A stretch of DNA of 64,000 nt from Catonia carolina (taxonomy: Eukaryota; Arthropoda; Insecta; Hemiptera; Achilidae), in contig JAQMRL010000003.1 in the NCBI GenBank assembly GCA_035578175.1, positions 81,789,969-81,853,968 of the forward strand. Direction: 5' to 3'. The notes below the pieces were generated by a model. It made no database searches and was not told the DNA's origin. It saw only the letters and a program-made list of their open reading frames with translations. The position numbers and the translations under genes are program-made. Positions 1-11,040 of the stretch are shown one piece after another (the stretch's first letter is position 1; the number at the start of each line of letters is the position of its first letter).

Positions 1-27
1 AATATGTCATAACAGAAAAAAGATTTA

Positions 28-471
28 CCCATAACTGGCAGGTGGAATGTTAAATTGTTTGAACTCGATTTGCTAGTTCCTGGGCTACAGAAGAGGAGTT
101 TTGTCTCTTATCACATGGTCAGCCAATTATATGACTGAATTATTTAAGAACAGAAGAAATAGAGGTGTAAAAGACACTAGTCAGATAACTCTGACTAACG
201 AGTGAATATCAGTTACTCTCAGAGGAGAAAACTCTCCTCAGAGAGTAGCTAATGAATTTCATTATAGAGCCAGACCCTGTGGTAAATGAAGTGAAGATGT
301 CATTTGTAAGGGGAAAAGTATATGCTTTTCAGAGTGCCCGGCATGCTGATAAGCATACTTCTCCACTCAGTGAGGAAAGCATGGTAAATCACCTCACTTC
401 TCTTTTTACTCAGTAAAGCCTCTAGACTAGAGGTTTAAACCAACCTTTTAGTTGATGACCTAAACAACAAC
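28..471 (+). mobile_element. SINE-A copy 1
   Basis: First of six near-complete copies in this window of a ~390-440 bp nonautonomous retroposon. It runs from the 5' motif CCCATAACTGGCAGG to the tail GATGACCTAAACAACAAC. The first few bases of the family's start (CTG) are missing. The middle, around 190-250, carries extra or duplicated bases compared with other copies. No clear target duplication is visible here, unlike copies at 7767, 29633 and 33289. It has no coding capacity. Confidence 0.8.
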
Positions 472-519
472 CGAAGAAAACCTCCCACAATAACGTATGT
501 TTAACCACGAGGAAACAAT

Positions 520-695
520 GTAAAATGAAAAACATAACCTAATTTTAATCATGAGTGAATAGTAGTGGCTAGTACTACACAAAATGAAAATCGACCTCAG
601 TTCGAATTAAAAGTACGGAAAATCAGTAATTGCCGATAAACTAGTCTTTGTAGAGATAAGTGCTTAAATTTTTACTCCGTCGTGAGTAGGTGTTT
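520..695 (-). mobile_element. NA-1 family fragment (inner/right end part)
   Basis: This stretch matches 45975-46110 and, inverted, 5600-5720. All belong to the family called NA-1 here, which has ACTTTCTCTTGCC-type ends. Only the part near the family's right end is present. The match is by eye, including the shared stretch with 'aattttaatcatgagtgaa' and the block ending in 'taaactagtctttgtagag'. Confidence 0.55.
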
Positions 696-1799
696 TATCG
701 TCTACGTAATATCGTTGCAAAAAAAAACAGGTCAGTGCTTCAATTTTTGTAGTAAGTATTCGTGTGTGAGCCTAGAGTGCCTGATTCGTAAACGTGTTAT
801 AAGTGTTTGATCTCGTCTGTTACTCTGTGATATGATTATGGCGTATCTGTTTTCTCTGAAGTCATGTAGTTGACTTTGATGTCCTTTCTATGCATGGTTC
901 CACATTTCATGTGTCTCCTTCAGTAAAAACTTTGATATATCAATACGTGATACAGCATGATCATGAAATACTCAATTTATGACACGTTTGGCACCATTAT
1001 TTGTCTCCTTATTTCCTGATATACTAACGAGTTTTACGGTCCATAAAAATTGTTAGCCAAAAAATAAATTGAAATAATTATTTAAAGTTATAAAAGTAAA
1101 TACAAAATAAAAATAAAGTCAACAAAAGTTACAAAGAAGAATGTGAAGAAATTAAGAAATAAATGATTTTTATTAAATTAATGATATTTATTTGATTAAA
1201 TAATTTTTATTCACCCAGTGATAGACCATTTGCGATTCCTTTTGAGTCTAGCAATAAGCCTTCACCGAGTAAATCCTGGTTGTTAATCCATACAACGACA
1301 GTGACATTGACATGGGAGAAACAATAATGGTGATATTGAAAGTGTTAAAAACCATCATAATGATGGTTAATGGTAGTGGCGAGAAGACACTATGCCAAAG
1401 TAGAAAAAAAATTATAAAATTTGGAAAGGTTGAACAAGTCCATTGGGTTTTCTAATTTTTCGAAGAATTTTCTGTAAAATTATCTACCTAAATTTGAAGA
1501 AATGTATGCGGAATTAGTAATGAAGATGTATTTTCTAATATACCAAGGTTCTACATTGGAAAGCTTTAACTATTTATACTAAAATAACCTTTTTTTGTCA
1601 TTAAGGACCTGTTTTGACATCCAACTAGCCACTCGTCGCCCTATCACGCCTTCTAATTGGTTTACAACTTATGCCTGTCCATGTGTGTTCGATAACTCTG
1701 GTAGCTTTAAATAGCACTAAAACAAAACTCTAAAAACATAGGCCAAGGTGGTGGAGGGGAAAATATGGATACATAATATTAGAATTAAGACACATTTAC
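696..1799. other. Unassigned AT-rich DNA
   Basis: I see no gene, repeat boundary or RNA feature here. Open frames are short and do not resemble known proteins. Confidence 0.5.
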
Positions 1800-1990
1800 C
1801 TCGTTTTCCCTCTTCTCGTCACCTTGAACCCTTGCAGCAGCCCGCAGATGCATCTGGGGTGAAAGTAGCGTAAATCCTCTGATGGCGGAACGTCCGCAGG
1901 TTTCACGTAATAGCGCACGGCGCGACAGGACGACCCTCACTGCTCGGTTGTTTGAATCGGACTGGGTTCAGATAAAGGAATGAAGGAGGC
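1800..1990. other. GC-rich island, possible regulatory or exon sequence
   Basis: This ~190-bp stretch is much richer in G, C and CpG than its surroundings. On the minus strand it ends with a good splice-donor match (GAG then GTAAAT near 1797-1803). There is no long reading frame and no second copy in the window. A promoter with a short 5' exon on the minus strand is one reading; a remnant of an unrecognised element is another. No function can be assigned. Confidence 0.25.
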
Positions 1991-2012
1991 CTTATCTATT
2001 GATAAACTAATA

Positions 2013-2560
2013 CTATGTAATTGTCTGCAGTCTATCTGCTTTAAAATAAAATGAGTTCTGAACAATGTGGAAACAATATTTGAAGATGATCCGTCCATTT
2101 CTGGCGGTATTCCATAGCTCTCTCCTTAAAATAACTGACACATAATTATTACCGTATTTTCTTATTTCTGAACCAATCCAGTCTAAACAACCTTTAAAGA
2201 TTCTCTGCAAACTAGATGGAATTTTTGTAGTAGTACTTTCACACTTAGACCACACTGTCATAATGTCAATGTTCGGACAGCCACTTAAAAGAATTTCATC
2301 AGTGTGTCAGTTCAGAAGTTTTCCTTTTAAATGCCAATGTATTGTACGTTACCTCAAATTCTATAAAACCTTTGTACTTTTTGTGCTACAGCAGTGTCCT
2401 TTTCATGTGACACATCACATCCCAAAAAGGCAAAATGACTGAACTTCTCCAGAATTACTCCATTAACTATTATCTTTGTCCATAATAGATATTTCCCTCT
2501 AAAAGCCATTACTTTTTCATTTTATACTAGAAATTTTCCAGAAGTGAACAGAAGGTAAAG
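2013..2560 (-). pseudogene. RTE-like LINE reverse transcriptase, C-terminal remnant
   Basis: Reading from about 2560 down to 2013 gives KVMAFRGKYLLWTKIIVNG, then ILEKFSHFAFLGCDVSHE. This is the pattern found downstream of the catalytic box in RTE-type reverse transcriptases (K-x-MAF-G, then a hydrophobic F-x-FLG-x-x-S block). Stops and frame changes follow near 2350. An 82-codon open stretch (2013-2261) covers the last, poorly conserved part. Both ends are truncated, and no endonuclease or catalytic FADD motif is present. Confidence 0.6.
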
Positions 2561-2564
2561 TTTG

Positions 2565-3377
2565 GTAATTAGGAGTATGTGTGTATTTACATATAACTTT
2601 TATACTACTGGGGATAACTGTTTTTGCGACAGAAAAATATAAATTGAAACCCAATATATCTAAACTTTAATTTTAAAAGCTTACCACATACAGTATAAAA
2701 GGAATCTTATCTCTTAGATTTTCAAATGACAAATAATTCTCTAAGAAAACTTTACCTCGGTACTTAGATTAAAATAAAATAAAAGATTATCTTTTGTTAA
2801 AATGGATCTTATATGATATATTTGCCGAACAAAACTAAAAGATATTATTCAACGGAGTGTAAGACGTTAGGTCGATAGAACTCCCGTGTGTGTATTCCAT
2901 TTCAATATAAATAGTGTATCGGATAAAAGAAAAACAATGTAAAGAAAATGAATACAGGAAAACCAACTCCGGAAGTAAATTTTACTTTTCTTTCCAAATC
3001 CGAATACTTTTGTTGGTTTGTATGTCAAAATAATATTCCCTGAATTTTGTTACAGCTTATGTGCTCAATAAAAATGTTTACTTTTGTTTATCTGTTCGTT
3101 ATTTTTTTAAACATTTACAATTCATTGATAAAAAATTGTTGTAGCATACATAATCGTATTAATTTGTTGTTTATTTATTTATGGTTGTGTAATTAGTTAT
3201 TGTACACATTCACAAAAATTTTTTTTCTTTTATATAAACTGGTGACTTGATTCATCAACTTGCATCCGGTGTTATGGTTATCATATAAATTGAGAGCACT
3301 ACGTTTCGTTTGGTACCAAAAAATCCCTGTTATTCGGAAACGAGTTGACAATGAAGCAAATTACAAATATTAAAGCA
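2565..3377. other. Unassigned AT-rich DNA
   Basis: No recognisable gene or repeat. It is strongly AT-rich with many short T and A runs. Confidence 0.5.
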
Positions 3378-3382
3378 ATAAT

Positions 3383-4158
3383 ACAGGGTGATTTTTTAGT
3401 CCTGTTACCCAATTGATAATGTCTGGTAATTATTTTCTAAGAAAGGGATATTTTGTTTTGAGTAGGTAGCCCTACTCAACCAGTATAGATACGACAGTTT
3501 GAGTTGATTCTCCTTGAGTTGCGTAAAATTTTGTGCTGTTTCCAGTTGTGTTACGAACAGAATGTCTTTTACCCTACAACAACGGGTTTTCATTCTTGAA
3601 CAATATTTTGCTACAAAATCGTATGCAAGTGTAAAAGAATCATTTCAAATTAAATTTTTTGGTGTTCCTCCACTCTATTCTAGTCAATTTCTAGACTAAC
3701 TAACTAATTTTTAGAGGCAGGTATTGTTTGCAGCAGAAAACGTAGTGGTCGATCAACTCTCTTGACAGATGACGTTAAGAGAATGTGAAAACAAGATTCC
3801 TCAATTCTCCATGAAAAAGTTTACAAAAACTTTCCTCGCATGTTGATTTGTCATGTTCGAGTGCTCAGAAAGCTGCTAAAAAATTGAAATTGTATCCGTA
3901 TCACATACGATTAGTTCTAGAGCTTCAGCCTCCAGATTTAAACAAGAGATTGTTTTAGGATAAAAGACATTCTGTTCGTAGCACGACCGGAAATGGCACA
4001 AAATTTTACACAGCTCAAGGAGAATCAACTCACACTGCCATATCTATACTTGTTGAGTAGGGCTACCAACTTAGTGTCACAAAACAAAATTTTTTTTTTT
4101 TTAGAAAAATATTACCAGAAATTAACAATTGGGTAACAGGACTAAAAAATCACCCGGT
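3383..4158 (+). mobile_element. DNA transposon remnant with ~200-bp terminal inverted repeats
   Basis: The ends ACAGGGTGATTTTTTAG and its inverted partner at 4142-4158 start long inverted repeats of about 200 bp (3383-3585 and 3960-4158, imperfect). The element is flanked by ATAAT at 3378-3382 and 4159-4163, which looks like a 5-bp target duplication. Inside, after position 3562, the plus strand reads MSFTLQQRVFILEQYF and later a short RSGRSTLLTDDVKR-like segment. That resembles the helix-turn-helix N-terminus (DUF4817-type) of insect transposases. The frame is interrupted by stops and nearly all of the catalytic domain is missing, so it is nonautonomous. The superfamily is not determined. 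Confidence 0.7.
3562..3900 (+). pseudogene. Transposase N-terminal HTH fragment
   Basis: The frame starting at 3562 gives about 40 residues like the DNA-binding region of insect transposases, including the QQRVFILEQYF helix. It then breaks. A second frame carries RSGRSTLLTDDVK, a linker often seen after the HTH. It lies between the inverted repeats of the element at 3383-4158, part of it within the left repeat, so it is the eroded core of that element. No catalytic acidic residues can be placed. Confidence 0.5.
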
Positions 4159-4163
4159 ATAAT

Positions 4164-4820
4164 CATATTTTATTTTTTCACTTTAATTAAATAAACAAAT
4201 TTTGTTTCAAATAAATTGATAATTAAAATCAAAATATTTGATTTTGATAAGTAAAGTATCATCTTCAAATATAATTAATTTTAATTTTGGTTATCGGAAA
4301 AAAGAGTTGTAGTCATAGTATACATGAATAATTTTAATAAAATATTAATAAATCATTTCTCAAGTACAGTAAAACAACAAAATGATTATTTTGAGTGCCT
4401 CTTATAATTTTTAAGCATGGTTTCTGCATCGTAAAAAATATGAAATAATATTGTGGATTATTCGAGTACTGTTTTAATTAGTTAAATTTATTTATCATGT
4501 CCACATCTATAGGCTTATAAAATATCAATACGAAATTAAACCAAATATACGATAATAATTTCAAAAATAAATTTTAATATCCTACTTTTTTATTTCATGT
4601 ATCCAAGAAGGCCCAGGAGAACTAGAGTTATTATGGAAAAAGTGGTACTTGTAATTCATGACAAATTTTCGTTATTGTTTTATCCATTAAATATTTTTGT
4701 ATTTATTATTTTTTTTGTACTTTAAAAAACACATTTTGTTTTAAGTTTATTATACTTGAAAAGTGGTGGTGTGATAGTGAGAATGATGATTATCTTACAG
4801 AAGTTTTGGATCAATTTCTA
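4164..4820. other. Unassigned AT-rich DNA
   Basis: No gene or repeat recognised; mostly A and T with short homopolymer runs. Confidence 0.5.
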
Positions 4821-4824
4821 GTTA

Positions 4825-5768
4825 TCTATTTCCTATAGTTATATAAATAAAAATGGAGAAAGAAAAATGGCTCAGGAATTGTTTTCATGTAAATTTTACT
4901 ACTTTTTACCGGAAATACACGTTTTCAGATCCCGTGAATCGAAAAACATGTTTTTAGCGATCAGTGTACGTGCGCGTGCAAATGTGTGTGTGTGTGTGTG
5001 TGTGTATGTGTGTGTGTGTGTGTGGGTGATAAAAATATCTCAAGAACGGTATAGGGTACGAAGTAGAAACTTGAAATCTAACTTAGGTATCATGAAGGGA
5101 TCTGACACGAACATTTTCATCGTAATTAGTAAACTGGCATTAGCAATAGGCTATATTCGTGCATTTACCAGTTTTTGCAAATTTCTCATGAATCATTTTA
5201 TGAAAAATCGCCTCATTTACTATATTTTTTGTGCTCTACAATATTAAAGTAAGCGGTAAGTCTGTTGAAATTATGAGGCTCTGCTCTCGAGTTAAAAATG
5301 TTTGTTTAAAAGATTGACGCCTTACAATGAATTCTAAACCAAACTCGTTGACTATGTAATCATATTTATTGAAAATTAGAAAATTTACAACTTTTAATTC
5401 AATAGTTTTCTACACCGCTTAGTTTAGCGCCAGTTATTGATTATCTGTATTTTTATCATGAAAACGGTTGAAAAATGTAATATTTAAAGATTACGGCCTT
5501 AGAATGAATTTACAAAAAAAGTATTTTAATTGAAGTTATAGTAAATTATAAAACCTACAACCTTTAATTCAAGAACGTTTTTCTACAAAGTTTAGTTTAC
5601 GGCAATTAGGCTAATGATTTTCCGTACGTTTACTTCGAACAGGGGATTGATTTTTATTTTCCGTCATTCACTCACGATTAAAATTAGGTTATGTTTTTAA
5701 TTTTATATTGTTTACTCATGATTCAACACAAGTTATACTTTTAATTATTTATAATGGCAAGAGAAAGT
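4825..5768 (+). mobile_element. NA-1 copy (long form)
   Basis: This NA-1 copy begins with a diverged left end near 4825. It contains the conserved phrases for 'acgttttcagatcc', a TG microsatellite, 'gacacgaacattttcatc' and 'tttttgtgctctacaa', and ends with GGCAAGAGAAAGT at 5756-5768. That end is the inverted complement of the left-end motif ACTTTCTCTTGCC seen in the copies at 40543 and 50216. An open frame of 126 codons (4867-5247) runs through the microsatellite and is not protein-like. A short C run follows at about 5792. Confidence 0.65.
4983..5024. repeat. TG microsatellite within NA-1
   Basis: About 40 bp of TG dinucleotide repeat with two interruptions. Most NA-1 copies carry TG or AC repeats at this same place, so the repeat is part of the element. 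Confidence 0.9.
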
Positions 5769-5769
5769 C

Positions 5770-6124
5770 GTGTGAGTGTGCCTCAACAGTTCTCCCCCCC
5801 CCCCCTAAAATGATCCTGTAACCGTGAAAGACGGTGAATAGCCTTATGAGTTTGACCAGAGGTAAGCCTACCATTTAAACTATACAATAATGTTGTGAAT
5901 TATTTGAGATTGTTAAGTCACTTAAGAAAAAAATTACTTTTTGTAATTTATATTTGAAATTATAAGGCATTCTTACATAATCTTGGGGCTAAAAATTAAT
6001 TCAGAAGAAACTGTTTGAGATTGGCTAAGAAAGCGTAAGTTTATAAGGGTTTGACCAACTGGACTGGTCGTATTTTTCCACTTAAAGACGGAAATACTTA
6101 GTACACTACTTTTTTGGGTTTAAA
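5770..6124. other. Spacer between two inverted NA-1 copies
   Basis: AT-rich spacer with a poly-C run near 5792-5804. No gene is seen. It separates a plus-strand from a minus-strand NA-1 copy. Confidence 0.4.
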
Positions 6125-6790
6125 ATGTAAATATGTTAAAACAAATAGGTTACTGTTATTCTGTTTATTACTAAAGTTTACTATGCAAGTAGACAATGCT
6201 ATAATTTTAAATAAACGGTTTAATTTTTTGTTAACCGCCTCTCTTTGTTAATTGAAAATAATTTCATTTTTTAGCGATTTTGATGAACAGAACAAAGAAA
6301 ATTAGTAATTAACACTAAACTAAGAGTTATAGAAAAATAATTTTTATTTAAAAGTTGTAGGTGTTTCCATTTCTTACAACTTTCAATAGGTATTACACTT
6401 TTGCCTTAAAATGCGTATGAAGGCTGCAATCTTCAAAAAACAACACCACGAGATCACACCCTGCCGAAATATTTCGGTAGGCGCTTACTCTATCTTGTAG
6501 AGAATAAAAAATTTAGTTGAACTGGCTATTTAAAAAAATATCGTAGAAGCAATACCTGAGAAAATTGCAAAAGTGGAAAATTTTACGAGTACATTATTAC
6601 TTTCGTTTGACCGATTTTGATAAAAATGTTCGTGTCGAGTCCCCTAGTGTTACCTAACTTAAGTGCAACTTTGTACTAGTTTCCTTTCTCGAAATATTTA
6701 TTTCACACACACCGAGACCAATCACTAAAAACATGCTTTTAGGGTTAGCATACTTTTGAGGAGAAAATATTTTAAATTCCAGGTACAGAA
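6125..6790 (-). mobile_element. NA-1 copy, minus strand
   Basis: Read on the minus strand this repeats the NA-1 order: 'agcatgtttttagtgattgg', a short TG tract, 'gacacgaacatttttatc', 'atcggtcaaacg', then 'ttctctacaagatagag'. Its inner end shares extra sequence with 9165-9300 (a stretch with 'ttctgtttattact'), so these two copies form a subgroup. The outer end fades near 6780 and lacks a clean terminal motif. Confidence 0.6.
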
Positions 6791-7127
6791 AATTTTGCTC
6801 TATTAAAGCAAATTAACACTGTAAAAGTAGACAGAATAAGTGGAAGTGATAAGGAAAAGTTAAACTCTTTTAGGGTCTCTCCAACTTTGCTGTTATTAAA
6901 ACCTTTAATAGGGTAAGAAACAACTGTGATGGAGTAACACCTTTAAGCAGCTTCATTAAGAAGGTATTGGAAAGTCAAACTTTTACGTATTTTATTTATT
7001 TATTTATTTTCGAATTAGGCCTACGTTACAAAAATCATTACAATACAATTTTAATTTCCTTAATTACAACTTAAACATCTAAAACTATTTTTATTTACTC
7101 GCGGTAGAAAATTAATCTTCAACTATG

Positions 7128-7617
7128 AGGGACTGCTAGTAACAGTAATATAAATATTATCCAAAGATTTCAAAATAAAGTATTAAGAAATTTGGTAAAT
7201 GCTCCTTGGTATGCAAGAAATATTGAAGTACACGATTACTTAAATATTCAATTTGTTAACAAAAGAAAAAGAAGGCTCAGCGAAAAATATCACGTTAAAT
7301 TGTCAGGACATATAAATCATTTAGCTCTAAATTTACTTTATAATAGTCAAACCCCAGACGTTTAAAATGGCATCATGTCTTGGATCTCCGTGACAGATTA
7401 CAAAGAAACAAAAACTAAAAATATAAATAACTAACAGCTAAATATTTTATTAATACAAAAAACGTTTAGCACCAGTTAAGAATAATAAAAAAAGTAAATT
7501 GCATAAAATATAGAGCCTACTATTTAATGGAAAACTTCTCCTTCAAGTTATTTTGTATTCTATCATTCACTCATATTAGCTTCTTACTGATTGTATATAG
7601 TGATATTCAATAAAAAA
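7128..7617 (+). pseudogene. Jockey-type LINE C-terminal fragment with A-tail
   Basis: The plus strand reads GTASNSNINIIQRFQNKVL, then LVNAPWYARNIEVHDYLN and SGHINHLALNLLYNS. This is the typical C-terminal region after the reverse transcriptase domain of Jockey-clade LINEs. A frameshift precedes a final RLKW segment. About 200 bp of 3' UTR follow and end in an A-run at about 7610-7617, a genuine LINE 3' end. It is 5'-truncated and sits inside a different LINE (see 6985-8536). Confidence 0.7.
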
Positions 7618-7766
7618 AACCCCAGCTAAAGTTTCCCATGTTCAATGGTAGATCAATTTAGTGCTGCTGTGTTTATTTTTTAACACTACAACTACTATGG
7701 TAATCTATTATTGTGTTAGTAGTTACGAACTATAAATGTTAGTTTTTTAAATACTAATTAAATCAC

Positions 7767-8161
7767 CTGCCCATAACAGACAGGTGGAGTGTCAAATTAT
7801 TTACACTCAATCTGTTCGTTGCAGGGCTAAAATAAATAGTTCTGTTTCTTATCACATGGTCAGCAAATTAAATGACTGGACCATTTAAGAACAGAAGAGG
7901 TAGAGGTGTAAATGACACTAATCAGAGTTATCTCCTCTGAAAGTAATGAATTTCATTATACAGCCAGACCCTGTTGTGAATGAAGTGACGGTGTCATTTG
8001 CAGAGTGGAAAATATGTCCTTTTCAGAGGGCCCGGCATGCTGATAAGCATACTTTTCCACTCAGTGAGGAAGGCAAGGGTAAACCACCTCACTCCTCGTT
8101 TTACTTAGTAAAACCTCTACAGGTTCAAACCAGTTTTTTGGCTGATGACCTAAACAACAAC
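7767..8161 (+). mobile_element. SINE-A copy 2 with 11-bp target duplication
   Basis: Complete copy starting CTGCCCATAACAGACAGG and ending GACCTAAACAACAAC. The sequence AATTAAATCAC lies directly before it at 7756-7766 and directly after it at 8162-8172, a perfect 11-bp target-site duplication. This fixes both ends of the family and shows insertion by target-primed reverse transcription. The 73-codon open frame within it (7946-8167) has no known match and shifts among copies. Confidence 0.9.
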
Positions 8162-8539
8162 AATTAAATCACGTACAAGGTTATTAAAATAGCTTGCTTC
8201 AATATAGGGCTATGTATGCTCGAAAACAAAACAAAAAACTCAATTAAAATAAGCAAAACAAAAAAAATTAATTTTAAATGTAGGTTCTAAATAAATTCCT
8301 TTATTTTGCACATTTTCATAATTTATTTGAGTTTTGTTTTGTTTTTGCATATTACTAGAAAAATGAATTATCGGACAGTAGACGTCTCACAAAATTGTTG
8401 GATTTGTGGTAGGTTCTATAACCATTGTAATCATTGTAACATTATTTGATTCCTGGTGTAACCATTTCTATAGTTTTTTCCTTACTTCCATTAACCACAT
8501 GGTTACTACTTTTTTATATTTTACGTTCGTATATGTAAG

Positions 8540-9160
8540 TGACTCGTTTTTTGTTGTAGCGTGGTAATCTGAACTGGTATGGAGCAGAGATTTCAGTAGA
8601 ACGTGGAAGAGATGAATGCAGTAACTGATCTAGGTAGCCTGTACCGTGGTGCAATAGTAAATTTTTAAGCTGCTAACCAGAATCGATCGAGATACTTTAT
8701 TTTAGCATTCAAATTTGTTATTTATTATACATCTAAGACGGATATAAAAATTAAATTATACAAAATAAATTTTAAAATATCTTTTTAATATTGTTCAAGC
8801 GTACTAGAATAATTTTCTAATAAATTCTATGTTAAATTTCGGTAAAATTTATAAGAAAATTTAAATGAACAAAACAGCAATTTAGTTTGTTTATTATTTT
8901 AAGATAAAACACTTAAATTTATAGCACTACAATTAATGTTAAGATAAGAAAATAATTTATAAAAAATGTAAATTAAATTCTAATGTATCACAAAACTTAA
9001 GTGAAATTTATATTTAGGAAAAACACTTTTATTACCAGCTGAATTAATAAATTTTAAGCTAAAATTCTCATAAAAATTTCTACTTTTAATTTTTTAATAA
9101 ATTTATCTAAAAAGTTAGAAAAATAATAAGCAGAAGTAATGTAAGGATTAGGAATATAAA
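8540..9160. other. Unassigned AT-rich DNA
   Basis: Nothing recognised beyond very high AT content. Confidence 0.5.
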
Positions 9161-9164
9161 TATG

Positions 9165-10197
9165 TTCAGACATCTAGTTACTGTAATTCTGTTTATTACT
9201 GAAATGTACTATGCAAGCAGACTATACTATATAATACTATAAAAAAAACAGTTTAATTTCGTTTTAACCAACTCTCTTTGTTATTGAAACAAAATCTAAT
9301 ATTTTAGCTTTTTGATGAGTAAAACACAGAAAATCAGTAACTAACTCTAAACTAAGTGTTGTTGAAAAATTATGTTTGAATAAAAGTTGTAGGTGTTTAC
9401 AATTCCTACAACTTTAATTATTAAACTTTTGCTTTAAAATACGAGTAAAGACCGCAGTCTTAAAGTAAATTATCACGAGATCACACCCTCCCGAAAAATT
9501 TCAGCTAGGTTATTTTAACTAGAAGAGTATAAAATATGTAGTTAATCAAGCGATTTAAGAAAAATCGTAGAAGCTACTATTTTTGACAATATCGCAAAAA
9601 AGTGAAAAATTGCAAGAATACTTCCGGCTGACCGATTTTGATAAAAATGATCGGGTCCCCTAGAGTAACTCAATTTTTAAAAATTCCTAACATGTGTACG
9701 TTGCAATCTGTTCAATTCTGAACAATAAGCAACCCTATAACCCAATGAGATGAAGTGTAAATGAAATATAGTCTTGTACAGACCCAGGTCGACCATTCCT
9801 AAAAGAATATGGTTAATCGAACTCCAACCAACAAAGTACACCGGCAACCACTGTCTAATATTCAAATCCGTATAAAAGTAACTTCCTTTACTAGGATTTG
9901 AACCAGGAACCTTGGTCTCCAAAATCAGCTGTTAAACAGCTCACTCACGGAGACAACTTTACCTCTAGACCAACCCGTTGGGTCAAACCTAACTTAAGTT
10001 TTAAGTTTAAACTTTGTACGACATTCTTTTTTTGAGATATGTTACTCACACACACCCAGACCAATCGCTAAAAACTTGTTTTTTGGGTTCACGGGACCTG
10101 AAAACGTATATTTCCAGTGAAAATTTGATTACGAAAAATTGACATGAAAGCAATACATTATCTCCCTTATATTTATATACCTAGGGAAAGAGAAAGT
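9165..10197 (-). mobile_element. NA-1 copy, minus strand, with nested SINE-B
   Basis: The outer end reads, on the minus strand, ACTTTCTCTTTCC at 10185-10197, a diverged form of the family terminus. It continues with the conserved 'ccaatcgctaaaaacttg' (plus strand) and 'ccgattttgataaaaatgat' blocks. The copy is split by a SINE-B at about 9678-9985, because the family sequence 'ctagagtaac...ctaacttaag' is interrupted there. The inner end matches the copy at 6125. Confidence 0.65.
9678..9985 (-). mobile_element. SINE-B, tRNA-derived
   Basis: On the minus strand a tRNA-like head carries a box A, TGGTCTAGAGGT (complement of 9961-9972), and a perfect box B, GGTTCAAATCC (complement of 9894-9904). 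A ~200-bp body follows and ends 'gcaacgtacacatgttagg'. The same body occurs at 53984-54300 and 52548-53115. The two promoter boxes point to RNA polymerase III transcription. The head is not a working tRNA. Confidence 0.8.
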
Positions 10198-10199
10198 AA

Positions 10200-11040
10200 A
10201 AAATTGGTAAAATTTCAAAAATATAGTAGTTTCTAATTTTAATAACACTGCAACAAAATTCGGGTAGATAGAAAAAAAGGTTATAAAAAATATTAAATGA
10301 ATAAGATAAGGATAGAAAATGCTTTCCTTTCAGAATTTTTACCCGGAAACATTATAAAGTCTCTCTAGCATCCTATTTATATGTAATGGTTGGGGCGTAA
10401 AGTAGATAGTTGTACCTGATACAAACAGAAGGCATCAACCTTAAGTAGATAAGCCACCTGGTACATGTCACTGAAGACTAACTATACATACAGCTCTATA
10501 GCTCTAGCTTCTTACTCCTAGACGTGTACTTAGACTTGTACAACTCTACATACCCTCGACTAATGCTACTTGCTTACCTAACCTCTCCACAAATGTTAAT
10601 TCCATTTAAGCAAACCAAATCTCAAACAGACCTCACTCTTTCTTCTTTCCCATTTGCTCCCTCTCTCTCCCCATCTCCTTTTAAGTTCACTATCCTCGAA
10701 AACACTATTTGTTTATAATGACAGACGCTATTTGTATACTTCAGTTTAATGGTTGTTCACCAACAAGTTACAATGTACAGCAAAAACTAACAAGGGTTGT
10801 GTTTAATTTTGTTTCATACATTATGCAATACAAGTTTTATATTATTTTACAGAAATATTATATGTTTAAAATTCCATCAATTTTAAATTTCATTATTAAA
10901 TATTAATTTAAAATTTTTACGCTGTTTAAAAATACTTCTACTTTATAAAAATACAGACCTCCATTCAAAAGGACTGAAGTTTTTATTTTAAGTTCCAGCA
11001 ATTGACCTTCGTCAAAAATGTTAAAATATATTTCGAGTTT
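10200..11040. other. Unassigned DNA before the satellite array
   Basis: AT-rich with a pyrimidine-rich patch near 10620-10690. The open frames of 64-79 codons here have no recognisable motifs. Confidence 0.45.

Larger units (their letters stand above)
6985..8536 (-). mobile_element. CR1/L2-like LINE 3' region, interrupted by two insertions
   Basis: Two outer blocks match the better preserved LINE 3' end at 27515-28030. The block 6985-7127 is the 3' tail (on the minus strand it ends in AAATAAATAAAT repeats), and 7620-7756 plus 8173-8536 continue it. The block 8440-8536 still encodes, on the minus strand, a decayed KYKKVVTMWLMEV segment, the family's C-terminus. A Jockey fragment (7128-7617) and a SINE-A (7767-8161) split it. 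Confidence 0.6.

Noticed and set aside
4867..5247. 126-codon open frame rich in VCV
   Set aside because: It crosses the TG microsatellite of an NA-1 copy and is not conserved in other copies.
5792..5804. Poly-C run as a regulatory site
   Set aside because: A simple homopolymer outside the NA-1 end, with no other support.
7946..8167. Open frame inside SINE-A, also seen at 33468
   Set aside because: SINE-A copies break this frame by small indels, and there is no protein motif. The shared frame reflects shared noncoding sequence.
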